Counted from the stretch's first letter, positions 23,594 to 35,112 are shown. The stretch is DNA of 64,000 nucleotides from Nicotiana tabacum (GCF_000715075.1 NC_134102.1:108822001-108886000); one strand, 5' to 3'. Notes: generated by a model from the letters alone, not told the origin. Program-made: numbers and translations.

Positions 23594-23801
23594 ATTCTTC
23601 CTCGCTTCACTTTTATATAATTTTACTCATAATAATAATAGCATTTTTAAAATCTTAAAAAATAATTTATGGAATGAGTAATTAATGATAAGGATAAAAT
23701 AAAAAAAAAATTATCTTTTTCTAGATTTAGTATAGTAGACAAGTAAAAATAAAAATATATTTTTAGTATAATGGACAAGTAAAAGTGAATGAAGGGAGCA
23801 C
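23594..23801. mobile_element. Stowaway-like MITE (208 bp)
   Basis: The left end ATTCTTCCTCGCTTCACTTT and the reverse complement of the right end GTGCTCCCTTCATTCACTTT are imperfect inverted repeats ending in TTCACTTTTA on both sides. TA dinucleotides flank at 23592-23593 and 23802-23803. These ends are degenerate forms of the CTCCCTCCGT Stowaway end. Confidence 0.6.
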
Positions 23802-23896
23802 TATTTGCTTTTACGTGAATTATATCATTTACTGTTAATAACTAATATTTTGTGTATTACCATTTTAATCGATCACTTAATAGTGATAAATAAGTA

Positions 23897-24182
23897 TTCC
23901 CTCCGTCTTAAATTATTTATCTGTATTTTTTTTTTACACGTCCCTTAGAAAAATATTAATTAGAAGGGATTTTAAACTATTTTACCATTATTTATGTTTT
24001 AAGATATAATTTCTATTCATTGAATATTTACTCGATTTATGTGTTATCTTCTTGTTCAAGAACAAGTACTATTAAGGGTAAAATACAAAGAAAAAAATAA
24101 TTAATTTTATAACTTTTAAAATGATAAATAATTTGAGATAATTATTTTTAAAAATCATACAAATAATTCGAAACGAAGGGAG
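23897..24182. mobile_element. Stowaway MITE (286 bp)
   Basis: Ends are TTCCCTCCGTCTTAAATTAT and, reverse-complemented from the right side, CTCCCTTCGTTTCGAATTAT, giving a long inverted repeat with few mismatches. TA target duplications sit at 23895-23896 and 24183-24184. This is the classical Stowaway/Tc1-mariner MITE signature. There is no coding content. Confidence 0.8.
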
Positions 24183-24739
24183 TATAATCGATCACTTAGT
24201 GGGCAATCTAAAAGTGAATAGACTGTTAATTTGTTTTGTTGTTATATTAATTAATCTTTTTATGTTAAAGAGTTATTAAACAGTAGAGAAAAATGTTTTA
24301 AGGAAGAGTAGAGGATTCTGGAGATAGAAGACGATATACTAAAAGATGGGTTTTGGATAATGCATTTGGAATTTCTATCTGTCTGATGGTTGGTTCATAG
24401 TTCACAATTTGAAAACTACTAAGTGTATGTGGAATTTGAATAGAAATTTTGTAATGTAGCTAAAAATGATGTACTTGCTTATACTAAAAAAGGCAAATAA
24501 TGGGATGCATTTGAATGTGGCCGAGGCTGACTCATGTTTACTGACACGTGGACTTGTTTATTGCCACTTCTCATATATAAAATACTACGAAAAGACAAAG
24601 GTTAATGAAAAGTGTAAATAACATTTAGTGGTGACTCTCTTCTTGATGTTTATGTCACATTCATTGCTGGGACCTTCTTTATCCTTGGTCTTGAGAGCTT
24701 AAGGGTCATTTAGTTAGTGGTATTATGGCTCTCCAACGG

Positions 24740-25005
24740 AACGGGATGGAACGGGACAGAAGTAACGGGACGGGACGATATTTAGCCGGGACGGGACGAA
24801 ACAGGACGGGACAAACGAGACGAAACAGTATGCCCATCCCGTCCCGCTAATAAACGGGATGAGACGGGACGGGACGGGACGGACGGTAGGCCCATCCCGT
24901 CCCGCTAACAAACGGGACAAGACGGGACGGGACGGACGGTAGGCTCATCCCGTCCCGCTAACAAACGGGACGAGACGGGACGGGACGTGACGGGTTCGCG
25001 GGCCT
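24740..25005. repeat. Left subterminal GGGAC-repeat array of the hAT element
   Basis: The region contains dozens of ACGGG / CCCGT motifs and three imperfect tandem units of 53-58 bp (starting near 24832, 24890 and 24943). Each unit pairs CCCATCCCGTCCCGCTAA with AACGGGA...GACGGGACGGG, so it can fold back on itself. In hAT elements subterminal short repeats serve as transposase binding sites; that role here is inference. Confidence 0.75.
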
Positions 25006-25411
25006 TAAGTGCCGTTTTTAAAAAAAAATTATTTAAGCATTGAGTTTGGAAATCGCTATTCTTTTGACAATGACTAAGTTTTTAAAGTTTGCAACAACTA
25101 GTTTTTTGAGTTATTTAATAAACTTAAAAATTAAACGGAAATTAGGAAACTAAGTAAAGAATTATAAAATATTAAAACAAAAGACTTGTAATGAAATATT
25201 CTAGTAATTATAAATTTATAATAGAGTTATAATTTATTTAATATAATTTCAAGCCATTAAGTAACTAAGTAAGAGTGTAAGACAATTCATAAAAATAATT
25301 CAACGCTTAAAGCCTTTTATTTTATTAATAGAACTTTCAAATCTCACATACAAATATAATTCTTTTGAAGAGCACCTAATCTACGCAGCCACCTTCTAGG
25401 AAAGATTCTGT

Positions 25412-26200
25412 TTAAACTTGGCTTCTTAGTAGCCAATTACAAATTATCATACTAATATTGTAAGCTCCTATATAACTTCGTTGTAACTTATCTATAATTT
25501 CTCTCGGATATCGTTCTGGAATTGGCAATGTTGATTGATGTTCCATGAGTTCCATGTCGTCATAGCTCCCGGTGCTAAGTATCTCATTGTATTCTTCTTC
25601 TTCCCTAGTTTCACTACTTGTTGTTTTCATAGATTTATATTTATCAAACATTGATCTAACATAAGAATATATGTTAGCTTGGCAGTCTTCGAGAGATAGT
25701 TGTTCATTTTCTTGAATTGCTAAATTCTCATAAATTTTACGAGCAAGTCCATTTGCACCTCTTAATTTTAAAGATGGGTTAAGTATAGTAGAAATTAAAT
25801 AAACTTGGGGAATGAGTCCATAAAAATCAATAATTTGTAGAATAATAGTTACAATATATGCTCCATTGTGTTTTGAATCAACAAATTTATAACCAATAAT
25901 ACGTTTTTGCATGTTCCAGTGATGATCAACCCAATGACATGTAACAGTTAAATAATCACAACCATTAGGACTACGACCTATATCAGATGTGATAGACACC
26001 TTACAATCTAAGTGAAACAATACACAACAAATATACTGAAAATATTCGGTTTGAAATTTAAAAACATCATTTCTAACCATGGTCTTAGGAAAACCTTGAA
26101 AAGCAGGATTACAAGTTTCTTGTATATAATGCACAAAAAAAATAGGACGCGGGACAGGCAGGATGAGACGGGACGGGACGAGACAGGATGGGACAGGCGG
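25412..26200 (-). pseudogene. hAT transposase fragment
   Basis: The minus frame includes FQTEYFQYICCVLFHLDCKVSITSDIGRSPNGCDYLTVTCHWVDHHWNMQKRIIGYKFVD. This corresponds to the core of Ac/RICESLEEPER-type transposases (VSITSDIWTS..., the first catalytic Asp region, with Trp replaced by Gly). A large internal deletion follows, joining to a C-terminal part (LARKIYENLAIQE...). No BED zinc finger and no intact dimerisation domain are seen. The N-terminal 30 or so codons of the open frame (Pro/Ser/Arg-rich) are translated subterminal repeat, not protein. Confidence 0.75.
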
Positions 26201-26335
26201 GACGGGATGGGATGAAACGGGACGGGACAAACTGGACGAAATGGCCATCTCGTCCCATCCCGTGTCCCGTTTAACATGGGCCTATCCCGTTTAGAATTAA
26301 GTAGGACGGGACGGGACGGCCCGGCCCGTTGGACA
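26145..26335. repeat. Right subterminal GGGAC-repeat array of the hAT element
   Basis: The same GGGACGGGAC-type motifs as on the left side, here with ACAGGATGGGACAGGCGG variants and a CCCGTCC/GGACGGG palindromic mix, directly inside the right terminal repeat. Confidence 0.75.
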
Positions 26336-26349
26336 TCCTTAAGTGGTAT

Positions 26350-27412
26350 AAGCGATAATAATTTTGGGATAAAATATATAATTATTTTGTCCCATATCTA
26401 GTTATGTGTATTAATTAGTTTCAAAATTTATTTTATATTAAAATAATTGAATTAGTTATCTCATATAAAATGTGGAATAACTAATTACATGGATATCCCA
26501 ACCCATGTGATATCCTTATTTATCACATCTCACCAACCAAACGACTCCTTACAGAAGAAGAAAGCAAACAGTTGTCACTAGGAATTCATTAAATCACTTA
26601 AGTGTATGGTCTAATGATAAATAAACGAAAGAGAATCGTGAGATTTTAGGTTTACGTAGAGAAATAAACATACTACTTACTAAGTAATTTTTCTTACCTG
26701 TCCAAATTTGGTGGGCAAAATTATAGAGCCCTTGTGCGGATAGTAGGTAAATAGATACCTTAGCCGAGGTTATGAATAAGTTGGCTTGTGAAAAAAAAAA
26801 TTGGGAACTTCATTCAAAATGATCCTTAATGTAAAATGTGTAACACTCTGAACTAGCCAGAAGTGTACATTTGTTTAATCTAACGGACTGAGTCTATAGT
26901 CTATACAATTTAACAATACACATCACATATAAACACCTGCCTAGTTTCCAAACATATAAAAATGATTCCTTCATTTTTATTCCCTATTCTCAATTGATCT
27001 TGATCCCAAATTGAGAGAATGAGAAACTAGTGAATGAAAAAGGAGCTTGAGAGAATGTTTGAACCATTTTCTTTCTAAATATATATAAAATAAAATATGA
27101 AACGGAGTACAATTTGTCTATATGCTTAAATTTCATTATGTTTTAAAAATGTTACTTCTGTATGTTGGCAATGTAAGATTTATAATTGATTAAGCTGACT
27201 TAAAATAATATGTAACTCTTAATAGTGAACTTGATATGATAACCTCAAAAATATAGAAATAACCCGAGCCAATTAAATTACTCTGTTAATATTAAAAAAT
27301 ATACTTTTCCAATAAATTTAGTTCCATATTCTAATTATATAATCAGTTGAGACTATATAACCTTTTATTTATTCTATCATTTCATTCAACATAAAGTAAA
27401 GTACCTTTACAA

Positions 27413-27500
<88 letters not shown>

Positions 27501-28007
27501 GATATAGGAGCTAAAAGAGCCCAAAATTTGTCAAGTTTTCTCAGGTTAAGCCCAGTGAAACATAAAGTCCAAACACTATGTGAGCACATTACTTGGTTCC
27601 ACATATCATAACCAAGAATCAAAGGCCCAATATGTACCTCCAAGTTTCTCAGAGTAGAAAGGGTGATTTGCCCCAAAAGGATACTTCGGTACCACTTTTC
27701 ATTATTGGGAATCTCACTTGTTCCATGGCTCACTTTTGATTTTTTTGATCACTTGTTTCATGGGCAAAACTTCGTAGCATGAGAAGACTTAAGCTGTAAA
27801 TAGTCTAATACGAACTAAATCTTTGTTGATCTTATTTTCTCACCAATAAGAACAGAGACGGATTTAGAATTTTTATAATATGGATGCACCACTAATAAAA
27901 AGGAGAAAAAATAAGATTAAATGGGATTTGATCCTTCCTCTTCTAGATAAATAATTCATCATTCAACCAAGTGCAACATTTAACCTCTTCGGAGCATGCG
28001 TGCTATC
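26350..28007. other. AT-rich intergenic DNA with a long AT microsatellite
   Basis: No gene is visible. The main feature is an uninterrupted (AT)n tract at about 27414-27498. Open frames crossing it translate to Ile-Tyr repeats and are artefacts. The stretch near 27846-27900 (AGAGACGGATTTAGAATTTT...) resembles a common degenerate Solanaceae repeat start. Confidence 0.55.
27414..27498. repeat. (AT)n microsatellite, about 85 bp
   Basis: Uninterrupted alternating TA dinucleotides. Likely highly polymorphic in length. Confidence 0.95.
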
Positions 28008-28659
28008 TAGGGGTGACAATTTGAGCCCAAACTCATCCAAACCGCCCAGAGATTAATGGGTTGGGCTACAACATTTTAGCTCATGAGTTTATTTGGGTTG
28101 AGCCCAATTTAAACTATTATTTTTTATAGCCCATTTTGACATATGAATTAGCCCAAATACAACTCATTAAGCTCACCCCAAAACTTAAAAATTGCATGGG
28201 GCACCTATACCCATATTTTTAAAATTATTTAACCTATACCTTAATTTGACAACTTCACACGCCTCTTCTTCTTCCTCCTAACCTATGCGCTCATTTCTTC
28301 CTCTTCTTCTTTTCTGATGAGGCTGAGAGCAGTTCAATTTAGGATCTAACTAAACCCATTGATTTTATTTTTCCTTTTCAAAGAGGCTATGCTTTTGAGA
28401 TAAACAGTGTAAACGGATGCCAGTGATTTTGAGCTGACCGTTTTTCCTTGACCAACCGAAAGTAAAGACCGTAGTTGTGCAGTTTAATCACTGATAATTA
28501 TGCACATAATTTTTCTCCAACTGCTGCCAAAATATCAAAACATCACTGATGTGAAAATTTGCACTATAAATTGTCTGAAATTTACACTATCTGAAGTTCA
28601 AATATAACAAGCTGATTTAGTCCTGAAGTTTGCACTATAAATTGAAGTACTTTACACTA

Positions 28660-29115
28660 ATTTGTCTGAATTTTGCATTATGAAGTGAAGTTTTTCCGAT
28701 TACCTTTGCAAGTTAGGCAAAACTTTAGGTGAAAATATTTTAAAGTTTTGCTTTAATAAGGCCACACTTCAAGCAAAAAAATTCTCAAGTTCAAACTTCA
28801 GACATACACAATTGAACTGAAGTTTGCCCTTACTATAAACTGAAGTTTGCCTGATTGCCTTTGCCAGTTAGGCCAAACTTCAGGCAAAAATATATGAAGT
28901 TTTGCTTTGATAAGGCTACACTTCAGGCAAAAAATTCTGAAGTTCAAACTTCAGACATACACAATTGAACTGAAGTTTGCCCTTGCACTATGAACTGAAG
29001 TTTGCGTGATTGGCTTTGCAAGTCAAGCCGAACTTTAGGCAAAAATATTTGAAATTTTACTTTGATAAGGCTACACTTCAAGCAAAAAATTCTCAAGTTC
29101 AAACTTCAAATATAA
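28660..29115. repeat. 155-bp tandem repeat, three copies, inside the hAT-type element
   Basis: The marker GATTACCTTTGCAAGTT and its variants recur at 28698, 28853 and 29008, a constant 155-bp spacing. Each unit contains AACTTCAGGCAAAAAT and GCTACACTTCAGGCAAAAAA segments, with GAAGTTT/AAACTTC inverted motifs. Copies differ by scattered substitutions. Confidence 0.85.
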
Positions 29116-29341
29116 ATTTTTGCTACTTCAGGCCCGTATGTCTGAAGTTACCCTAAAAGTGGGTACACTTGAAATTCTTTGTGCAAAGCGGGTATAAGTT
29201 AAATGGTGACCCAAAAACTGGGTATAGATGCAAATGCCCCCCCTCCCCCCCTCAAAACAAAGGGATCTCAACCCAACTTATCTAGCAATTTACTTAGTTG
29301 TCACATCATTAGTTTTTGTATTTAAGTTTTAAAATGAGAAT

Positions 29342-29870
29342 CAAGGTATTTAAGTTTTAGGGTGTGTTTGGTATGACGAAAAATATTTTTCGGAAAATAT
29401 TTTCTCATTTTCCACTGTTTGGTTACACAAAATAATTTAAAATTTTTTTTCTGCACGCCCCAACCCCCACCTACCCACAATTTTGTTTTTTTGAATTTTC
29501 AATTTTTTGTTTTCTTTTTTCGTTTTTCTGCACCACTCACTCACTCCAACCCCCCTTTTTTGTATTTTTAATTTTTAATTTTTTATTTTTTTATTTTTCT
29601 GCACCACCCACCCATGCCCCCATCCACCCGCAAGATTTTATTTTTACTTTTATTTTTGTATTTTTAATTTTCTGCTTTTTTTTTCGTTTTTCTGCACCAT
29701 CCACCCCAACCCCAACCCCACCCGCAAAATATTTTTCAACTTACACATTTTAAATACTCATTTATTATTTAAGAAAATATATTTTGATTCTCAAAATACT
29801 AATAGTATTTATTTACCTTTTATACACCTATGTATAAAAGGTAAAAGGTTTTGTTTATGAAAGATGAGTA
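29342..29870. repeat. GTGTGTTTGG-type repeat fragment with CTGCACCACCCACCC low-complexity units
   Basis: It starts GGGTGTGTTTGGTATGACG followed by AAAATATTTTTCGGAAAAT, the recognisable left end of a common plant MITE type. It continues into three related T-rich units that each contain CTGCACCACCCACCC-like segments (about 29450, 29597 and 29690). The opposite MITE end is not evident, so it may be truncated. It lies inside the hAT-type element. Confidence 0.45.
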
Positions 29871-30063
29871 TGGTTCTAAAACCTAGGTCAAGTTGGGCGG
29901 GTTGGGCTATGACCAATTGTTTAGCCCATCTTGACCCAGCCCATCTTAGCCCAAGTACACTTTGGGTTAGGTTGGGTTGGGCAATGACCCATTTATTGAT
30001 CTAACTCATCTTGACCCACCCAAATTCAGCTCAACCCGCTCATTTGTCACCCCTAGTGCTAGC

Positions 30064-31148
30064 AAATAATATTAGATCAATTCTAAAAAATATGTACATA
30101 AAATATCTAATTTACCGGAGAGACCATGGGTTCACGTGCCACATATATTTACCTATAAATTCGCCCTTGAATAAGAAGCACACCACTCGTATATCTTGTA
30201 TAGATAGGTCTGAACTTAAAGAAGATGTCCTATAAATAAGTAAAAACGAATAAGCCTAAATAGCATTGTCCTACCTCACAATTTGGTGTTTTAATGTAAA
30301 TATGCGTGATGTTTGAGCTTAATTGAGTTATTTTTATGTGTAGGATCATTGGACAATCAAAAAGAGTGAAGATTGCACATAAGAATGCCGAAAATAAAAG
30401 AAAAGAGCACAAAAAGAACCAGGCGATGCCCGGCTCCTGGGGAGGAGAAGCTCGCGCCCAGCCTTGCGCCACGAGGGCTATAGCGTGAGTCAATTCAGGT
30501 CTAGTGAGGATAGAGGCCTAGTCCCTTTCCTAGTCCGCGAATTAAAGGTTTCCTACTCGGTTTGGACTTGGAGACTCCGACGCTAGCCAATGAATACCTC
30601 TTAAATGTGATTAGTGATGGTGCGCCATATTTTAAAGGCAGAAAGAGCTTAGAAACACGAATGGAGCTCGAATTTCATCGATTTTCCATCCTCCATCTAG
30701 CATTCATAGCTTTTATGTTTAAAAATAATATTTTGATTGTTGTTATGAATATGAGTGGCTAGAAACCCCTTTATTATGGGGTTAAGGGTTGTTCTTGACT
30801 ATTATTGTTTGACGGTTGATGATATTGCTTGAATTATTATATTAATTTGGTTGTTCAATCTTGCACTTAATTATTTTACTGTGTAGCTAACAGTAGAATA
30901 CTATCTACGGATTTATAGTTGAACTCGAAAGTAAAAACTATAGTTTGCATATAAAATTGAATAGAGTAAGTTTTTAATATATGAGCATCGAAGAATAGAT
31001 TAGCGATTAGGATAGACATATTCTAGTTGTTTTACTTGGTTATTCTTGCAGGAGATGTACATGCATTATTGTTAATTCTGATTCTATAGACGTATAATAT
31101 TAGGTTGGCTTGAATAGGCAAGCGAGATGTCGGAAGAACTTCGTAAGC
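30064..31148. other. Intergenic/old repeat sequence flanking the outer LTR element
   Basis: No protein gene is recognisable. A GC-richer patch (about 30420-30600) is followed by AT-rich sequence. The text up to 31153 continues directly at 56945 when the outer LTR element is removed, so 30064-31153 and 56945 onward were contiguous before insertion. It may itself be an old repeat, but I could not define ends. Confidence 0.45.
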
Positions 31149-31153
31149 ATAAT

Positions 31154-34126
31154 TGTCACGACCTAAAATCCTAATCTGTCGTGATGGCACCTATCTCAAT
31201 ACTAGGCAAGCCAAAAACCTCAATAAGTCACAATAATCTCTTAAGTTTGAAAATATAATATTTGAATTCCATAGAAAACCTCACAATTTCAGATACAAAA
31301 CACTCCCAAAACCCAGTGTCACTGAGTACATGAGCATCTAAATAATAACAAAATCTGACGGATAAGAACATTGTCTGAAAATATAGAACAATACAATAAC
31401 TGAAAGGAAAGAGAGTCAAGGTCTACGGATACCAAGCAGCTACCTTGATAGTCTCTAACAGATAAATCCTCAAATCTGAAAACCGCTGTATCCGGAAGTA
31501 CCTGGATCTTCACACGAGGTGCAAAGTGTAGTATAAGTACATCCAACTCAATAAGTAACAAGACTAACCTCTAGGTTGAAAGTAGTGACGAGCTCCGCAG
31601 GTACAGTCTTGTACAGAAAGGTGGCATGCTTTCTAGTTCAACAGTTAAACTCAGTACAGGAAAATAGATAAAATCTGCATGATATGAAGAATATGACATC
31701 ACTATATCTACATGCCAAAGTATATGTTGTATGTGATGTACCACAATATAAACCTCGTGTACTCACACTCTCAGAATACTCAATCACTCAGTACTGTATA
31801 TGGCCAATCCAGCCCAGGGAAGATCCATCCCAAGTATATATGTATATCCATCAACTAACAATCAGTCACTCAGTATCCATTAACTGACAATCAGTCACTC
31901 ACTACTGCATAAGGCCAATCCGGCCCCAGGGGAAGATCCATCCCCAAATATCAATGATTCAGACAAGATCCATGTCCAGAAAAAATCTATCTCTCAATAT
32001 AAATGCTTCGGGCAAGATCCATGCCCAGAGAAAATCCATCCCTCAATAAAAATGCTTCGGGCAAGATCCATGCCCAAGGAAAATCCATCCCTCAATATAA
32101 ATGCTTCGGGCAAGATCCAAACGCTATAATAAGCCAGATTCAGGCATAAGTAAATAAAACTTGTTGCGGCGTGCAGTCCGATTCCATAATAGTAACCTCA
32201 CAATCAGGCCCTCGGCCTCACTCAGTCATCACTCTCTCCAGTCTCTCGGGCTCACAATGTCATGAAACTAGCCCAAAATGATATGTTGTATCAATAAATA
32301 ATAATAGAGACTGAGATATGATATGCAATGAAGGAATATGATTGAGTATGCAATTTTAGTTTAAACAAATAATTCAACAACAATATAACCTCTATGGGTC
32401 TCAATAATACGGGCATATAGCATCAGCATGATTTTTAACATGATTCTCAACTCAAATGCTAAGATTATTTGACTACACAATTCCACGGAACCAATTACGT
32501 TATAATTTCTACGGTGCACGCACACGCGCTCGTCACCTAGCATGTGTGTCACCTCCAAATAATTTACACAACACGTAATCAAGGGATTCATACCCTCAGA
32601 ACCAAGTTTAGAAGTGTTACTTACCTCAAACCGTATAATTTCTCACTCTGATATGCCCTTGCCTCGAGAATTGGTCTCCGAAAGCCTCGTATCTAGTCAC
32701 AATTAATTTGATTCAGTCCACACAATTATAGGAATTAATTCCATATCAAAATACCAATTTTCCAATAAAATCCAAAATTTAACTCAAAACTTTCCCGTTG
32801 GGAACACATCTCGGAACTCGACAAAAGTTACAAAATCCGACAACTCATTTAATTACGAGTTCAACCATACTAATTTCACTCAAATCCGAATCTGAATCGG
32901 TATTCAAATCCCAAAAATTCGATTTATGAAATTTCTACAATTTTTTCCAAATTTTCATCTCAAAATACTGATTAAATGATGAAAACAATAATATATTCAT
33001 ATATGTTAACCAAATCTGAGTTAGAATCACTTACCCCGATGAATTTCTTGAAAACCTCACGAAATATCGCCACAAACCGAGCTTCTAAAGTCCAAATATG
33101 AAATAATAACCTAACCCTCACCTATATAGTAGCAAGTCTGCTCTCCCAATGTGCGGTCCGCACATTTTCAAGTGCTGCTGCACATTTCCATGTTCTGCGG
33201 CCGCAGTCCAAATTGTGTGACCGCACTTCATAGTGACAGCTTACCAGGCTTCAGTAAAATATCCATAACTCTCTGTACAAATGTCCAAATAATTAATTCT
33301 ATACCTTTCTGAAAACTGGATTCAAAGGGCTACAACCTTTATTTTTCAATCATATCCAAATTCGTTGTATATTAAAAGATATAAGCCTTCGAAGTCGGAC
33401 CATTGAACCTGCAGAACCCCTTAAGTGCGGCCGCACTCAAAATTGTGCGGTCCGCACTTGTCCACTACGGTCCGCACTTTTCCTCTGAAGTGCGGCCGCA
33501 CTCAAAATTGTGTGGTCCGCACTTTTCCAAAAGTTCCATAACAACATTAGAGTGTCGAAATGCCTGGACTCGCTCAAAACTCACCCTGAAACTCACCGAG
33601 CCACTCGGGATCCCGTTCAAATATACCAACAAGTCCCGTAACATAATACGGACGTACTCGGGGTTTCAAATCACGTCAAACAATGCTAAACTCACGAATT
33701 ATACCCCAATTCAAGTCTAATGAACTATGAAAATTCCAATTTCTACAAATGACGCTGGAACCTATCAAATCATGTCCGGTTGATCTCAGCACACAAGTCC
33801 TAAATGACATATCAGAGCTATAAAAATTTTTAGAACTGGATTCCGACTCCGATATCAAAAGGTCAACTCCCCGGTCAAACTTCCAAACTTAAATTTTTAT
33901 TTTAGCCATTTCAACCCTAATTTAAGTACGGATATCCAAATAATATTCGGGACACGCTCTTAAGTATACAACAACCATACGAAGCTATTGGAATCACCAA
34001 AACTCTGTTCCGGGGTCATTTACACATATCACCCCGGCAAGTCACATATCAACTATAATGCATAAATTGAGCAGTAAATGGGGGGAAGGGGTTGTAATAC
34101 TCGAAACGACCGGCCGGGTCGTTACA
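31154..34126 (-). repeat. 3' LTR of the outer element (2973 bp)
   Basis: It matches 53836-56939 over its length. Plus-strand start is TGTCACGACC and end is GGGTCGTTACA, that is, TGTAACGACCC...GTGACA on the minus strand. It carries about 3.5 copies of a 49-bp tandem unit (31952-32118). It also carries GTGCGGCCGCAC palindromes at 33425-33436 and 33490-33501. The AT tract of the sister LTR is absent here. Open frames inside are chance. Confidence 0.85.
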
Positions 34127-34140
34127 TTCTCCCCCACTTA
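34127..34140 (-). other. Polypurine tract of the outer element
   Basis: Minus-strand reading AAGTGGGGGAGAA immediately precedes the 3' LTR start TGTAACGACCC. This is the plus-strand priming site of reverse transcription. The same motif precedes the 3' LTR of the inner element. Confidence 0.75.
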
Positions 34141-34915
34141 AACATACATTCGTCCTCGAACGTGCTAAGAGTTGTTTCCATGCCATCAACTCACTATTCC
34201 ATCTTACCACGCATGTACCCGGGGGTGATCCCACATCACCTTATACCATATAGACTAGCCCATTAACCTTGGAGTCCAATTTCCAACATCCAAAAATTTC
34301 TTTTCAAGGCCCGAATCTCACATCTACATATTGTTTGAGTCTTAGTAAGTTGTATTAGGCCTTAGCCATAACTCCAGATGTAATTACATGATATACCACA
34401 CAACTCGCATACTCGCAATAATTTCTAATATTTATAGATGCTTAAAACAAACCCGATACAGGTATTAAACCACATATCAAACAACACCTCATTCCAAAAC
34501 CTTCGTACACTACCGATAATAAAAGAAACACGTTGAATCTCATGACCCCTTATCAGATCAACAAGTCATGGAGCTCTCTCTCCCCACCCATAACCATAAT
34601 CACTTTTTAAGCCGACTTTCAATATCATCCTCCCAAATATACCATTATCAAATCCGATAGTATACATTTTAGGTCCGATGACCTTATATTATCAAACACA
34701 ACAATTCCACTGACATGCCACACCAATACAACTCAAGCCACAACTGCGCAACCTTGTACCCAAAATGGAAGATGTCTCAAAGTAGAAAACCGCATTGCAA
34801 GTTCAACAAGCACTACCACAACTGTAATGCTATAAGCTCATTATATATAGTAGAACCAAGACACACGAATTTAATAAGAGTAACCAGCTCTTCTAGAGCT
34901 CACATTATCATCACT

Positions 34916-35112
34916 CGCACGGACAACTCACGTGCTATAGTATCAATATCTGGACCCGCACGGATAACTCACGTGCCAATAATATCAGTATATAAATCTT
35001 AACGGACAACTCACGTGCCAATAATATCAGTATATGGATCCGTACGGATAACTCACATGCCAATAATATCAGTATATGGATCCGCACAGACAACTCACGT
35101 GCCAATAATATA
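34916..35112. repeat. Five-copy 41-42 bp tandem repeat
   Basis: Units contain CACGGATAACTCACGTGCCA followed by ATAATATCAGTATATGGATC. The GGAYAACTCACGTG core recurs near 34921, 34962, 35004, 35046 and 35088. CACGTG is a G-box-like palindrome present in most units. Similar ACGGACAATTCACGTGCCAA segments occur in the inner element's LTRs. Confidence 0.8.

Larger units (their letters stand above)
23199..24715. other. Upstream region of the coiled-coil gene with two Stowaway-like MITEs
   Basis: The promoter and 5' UTR of the minus-strand gene should lie in the first few hundred bases. The rest is AT-rich and holds MITEs at 23594-23801 and 23897-24182. No further gene is visible; the small plus frame at 23299-23487 is lysine-rich low complexity. 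Confidence 0.5.
24724..26341 (-). mobile_element. hAT transposon, internally deleted, with 8-bp target duplication (1618 bp)
   Basis: The perfect 8-bp direct duplication AGTGGTAT lies at 24716-24723 and 26342-26349. The terminal inverted repeats are TATGGCTCTCCAACGG (left) and TAAGGATGTCCAACGG (right, reverse complement). Both subterminal regions are packed with GGGACGGGAC motifs. Between them is a decayed hAT transposase fragment on the minus strand. Eight-base duplications, 16-bp ends and transposase type all point to the hAT superfamily. At 1.6 kb with about 280 codons it is a deletion derivative of an autonomous element. Confidence 0.9.
28008..30055. mobile_element. Non-autonomous hAT-type element (2048 bp)
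   Basis: The ends are TAGGGGTGACAATTTGAGCC and, reverse-complemented on the right, TAGGGGTGACAAATGAGCGG. Flanking octamers are GTGCTATC (28000-28007) and GTGCTAGC (30056-30063), an 8-bp duplication with one mismatch. TAGGGGTGACAA ends with 8-bp duplications are typical of Tip100/Ac-like hAT elements. Both subterminal regions carry GGGTTGGGC / GCCCAACCC motifs. There is no transposase; the interior is tandem repeats and low-complexity DNA. Confidence 0.85.

Noticed and set aside
24723..24920. Pro/Ser/Arg-rich minus frames near the hAT ends
   Set aside because: They translate the CCCGTCCCGT subterminal arrays and have no protein family character.
27407..27733. Open frame with a long Ile-Tyr repeat on the minus strand
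   Set aside because: It is the translation of the (AT)n microsatellite; there is no other coding signal.
28660..29115. CRISPR-like array
   Set aside because: Units are contiguous 155-bp tandem repeats without spacers, in a plant hAT-type element.
30230..31148. Possible gene or LTR in the GC-richer patch
   Set aside because: No domain, splice pattern or paired end could be identified, so only a flanking-sequence note is given.
33403..33720. 105-codon plus frame with repeated short peptides
   Set aside because: It is generated by the GTGCGGCCGCAC repeats of the 3' LTR; equivalent frames occur in the partner LTR at 56161-56436.
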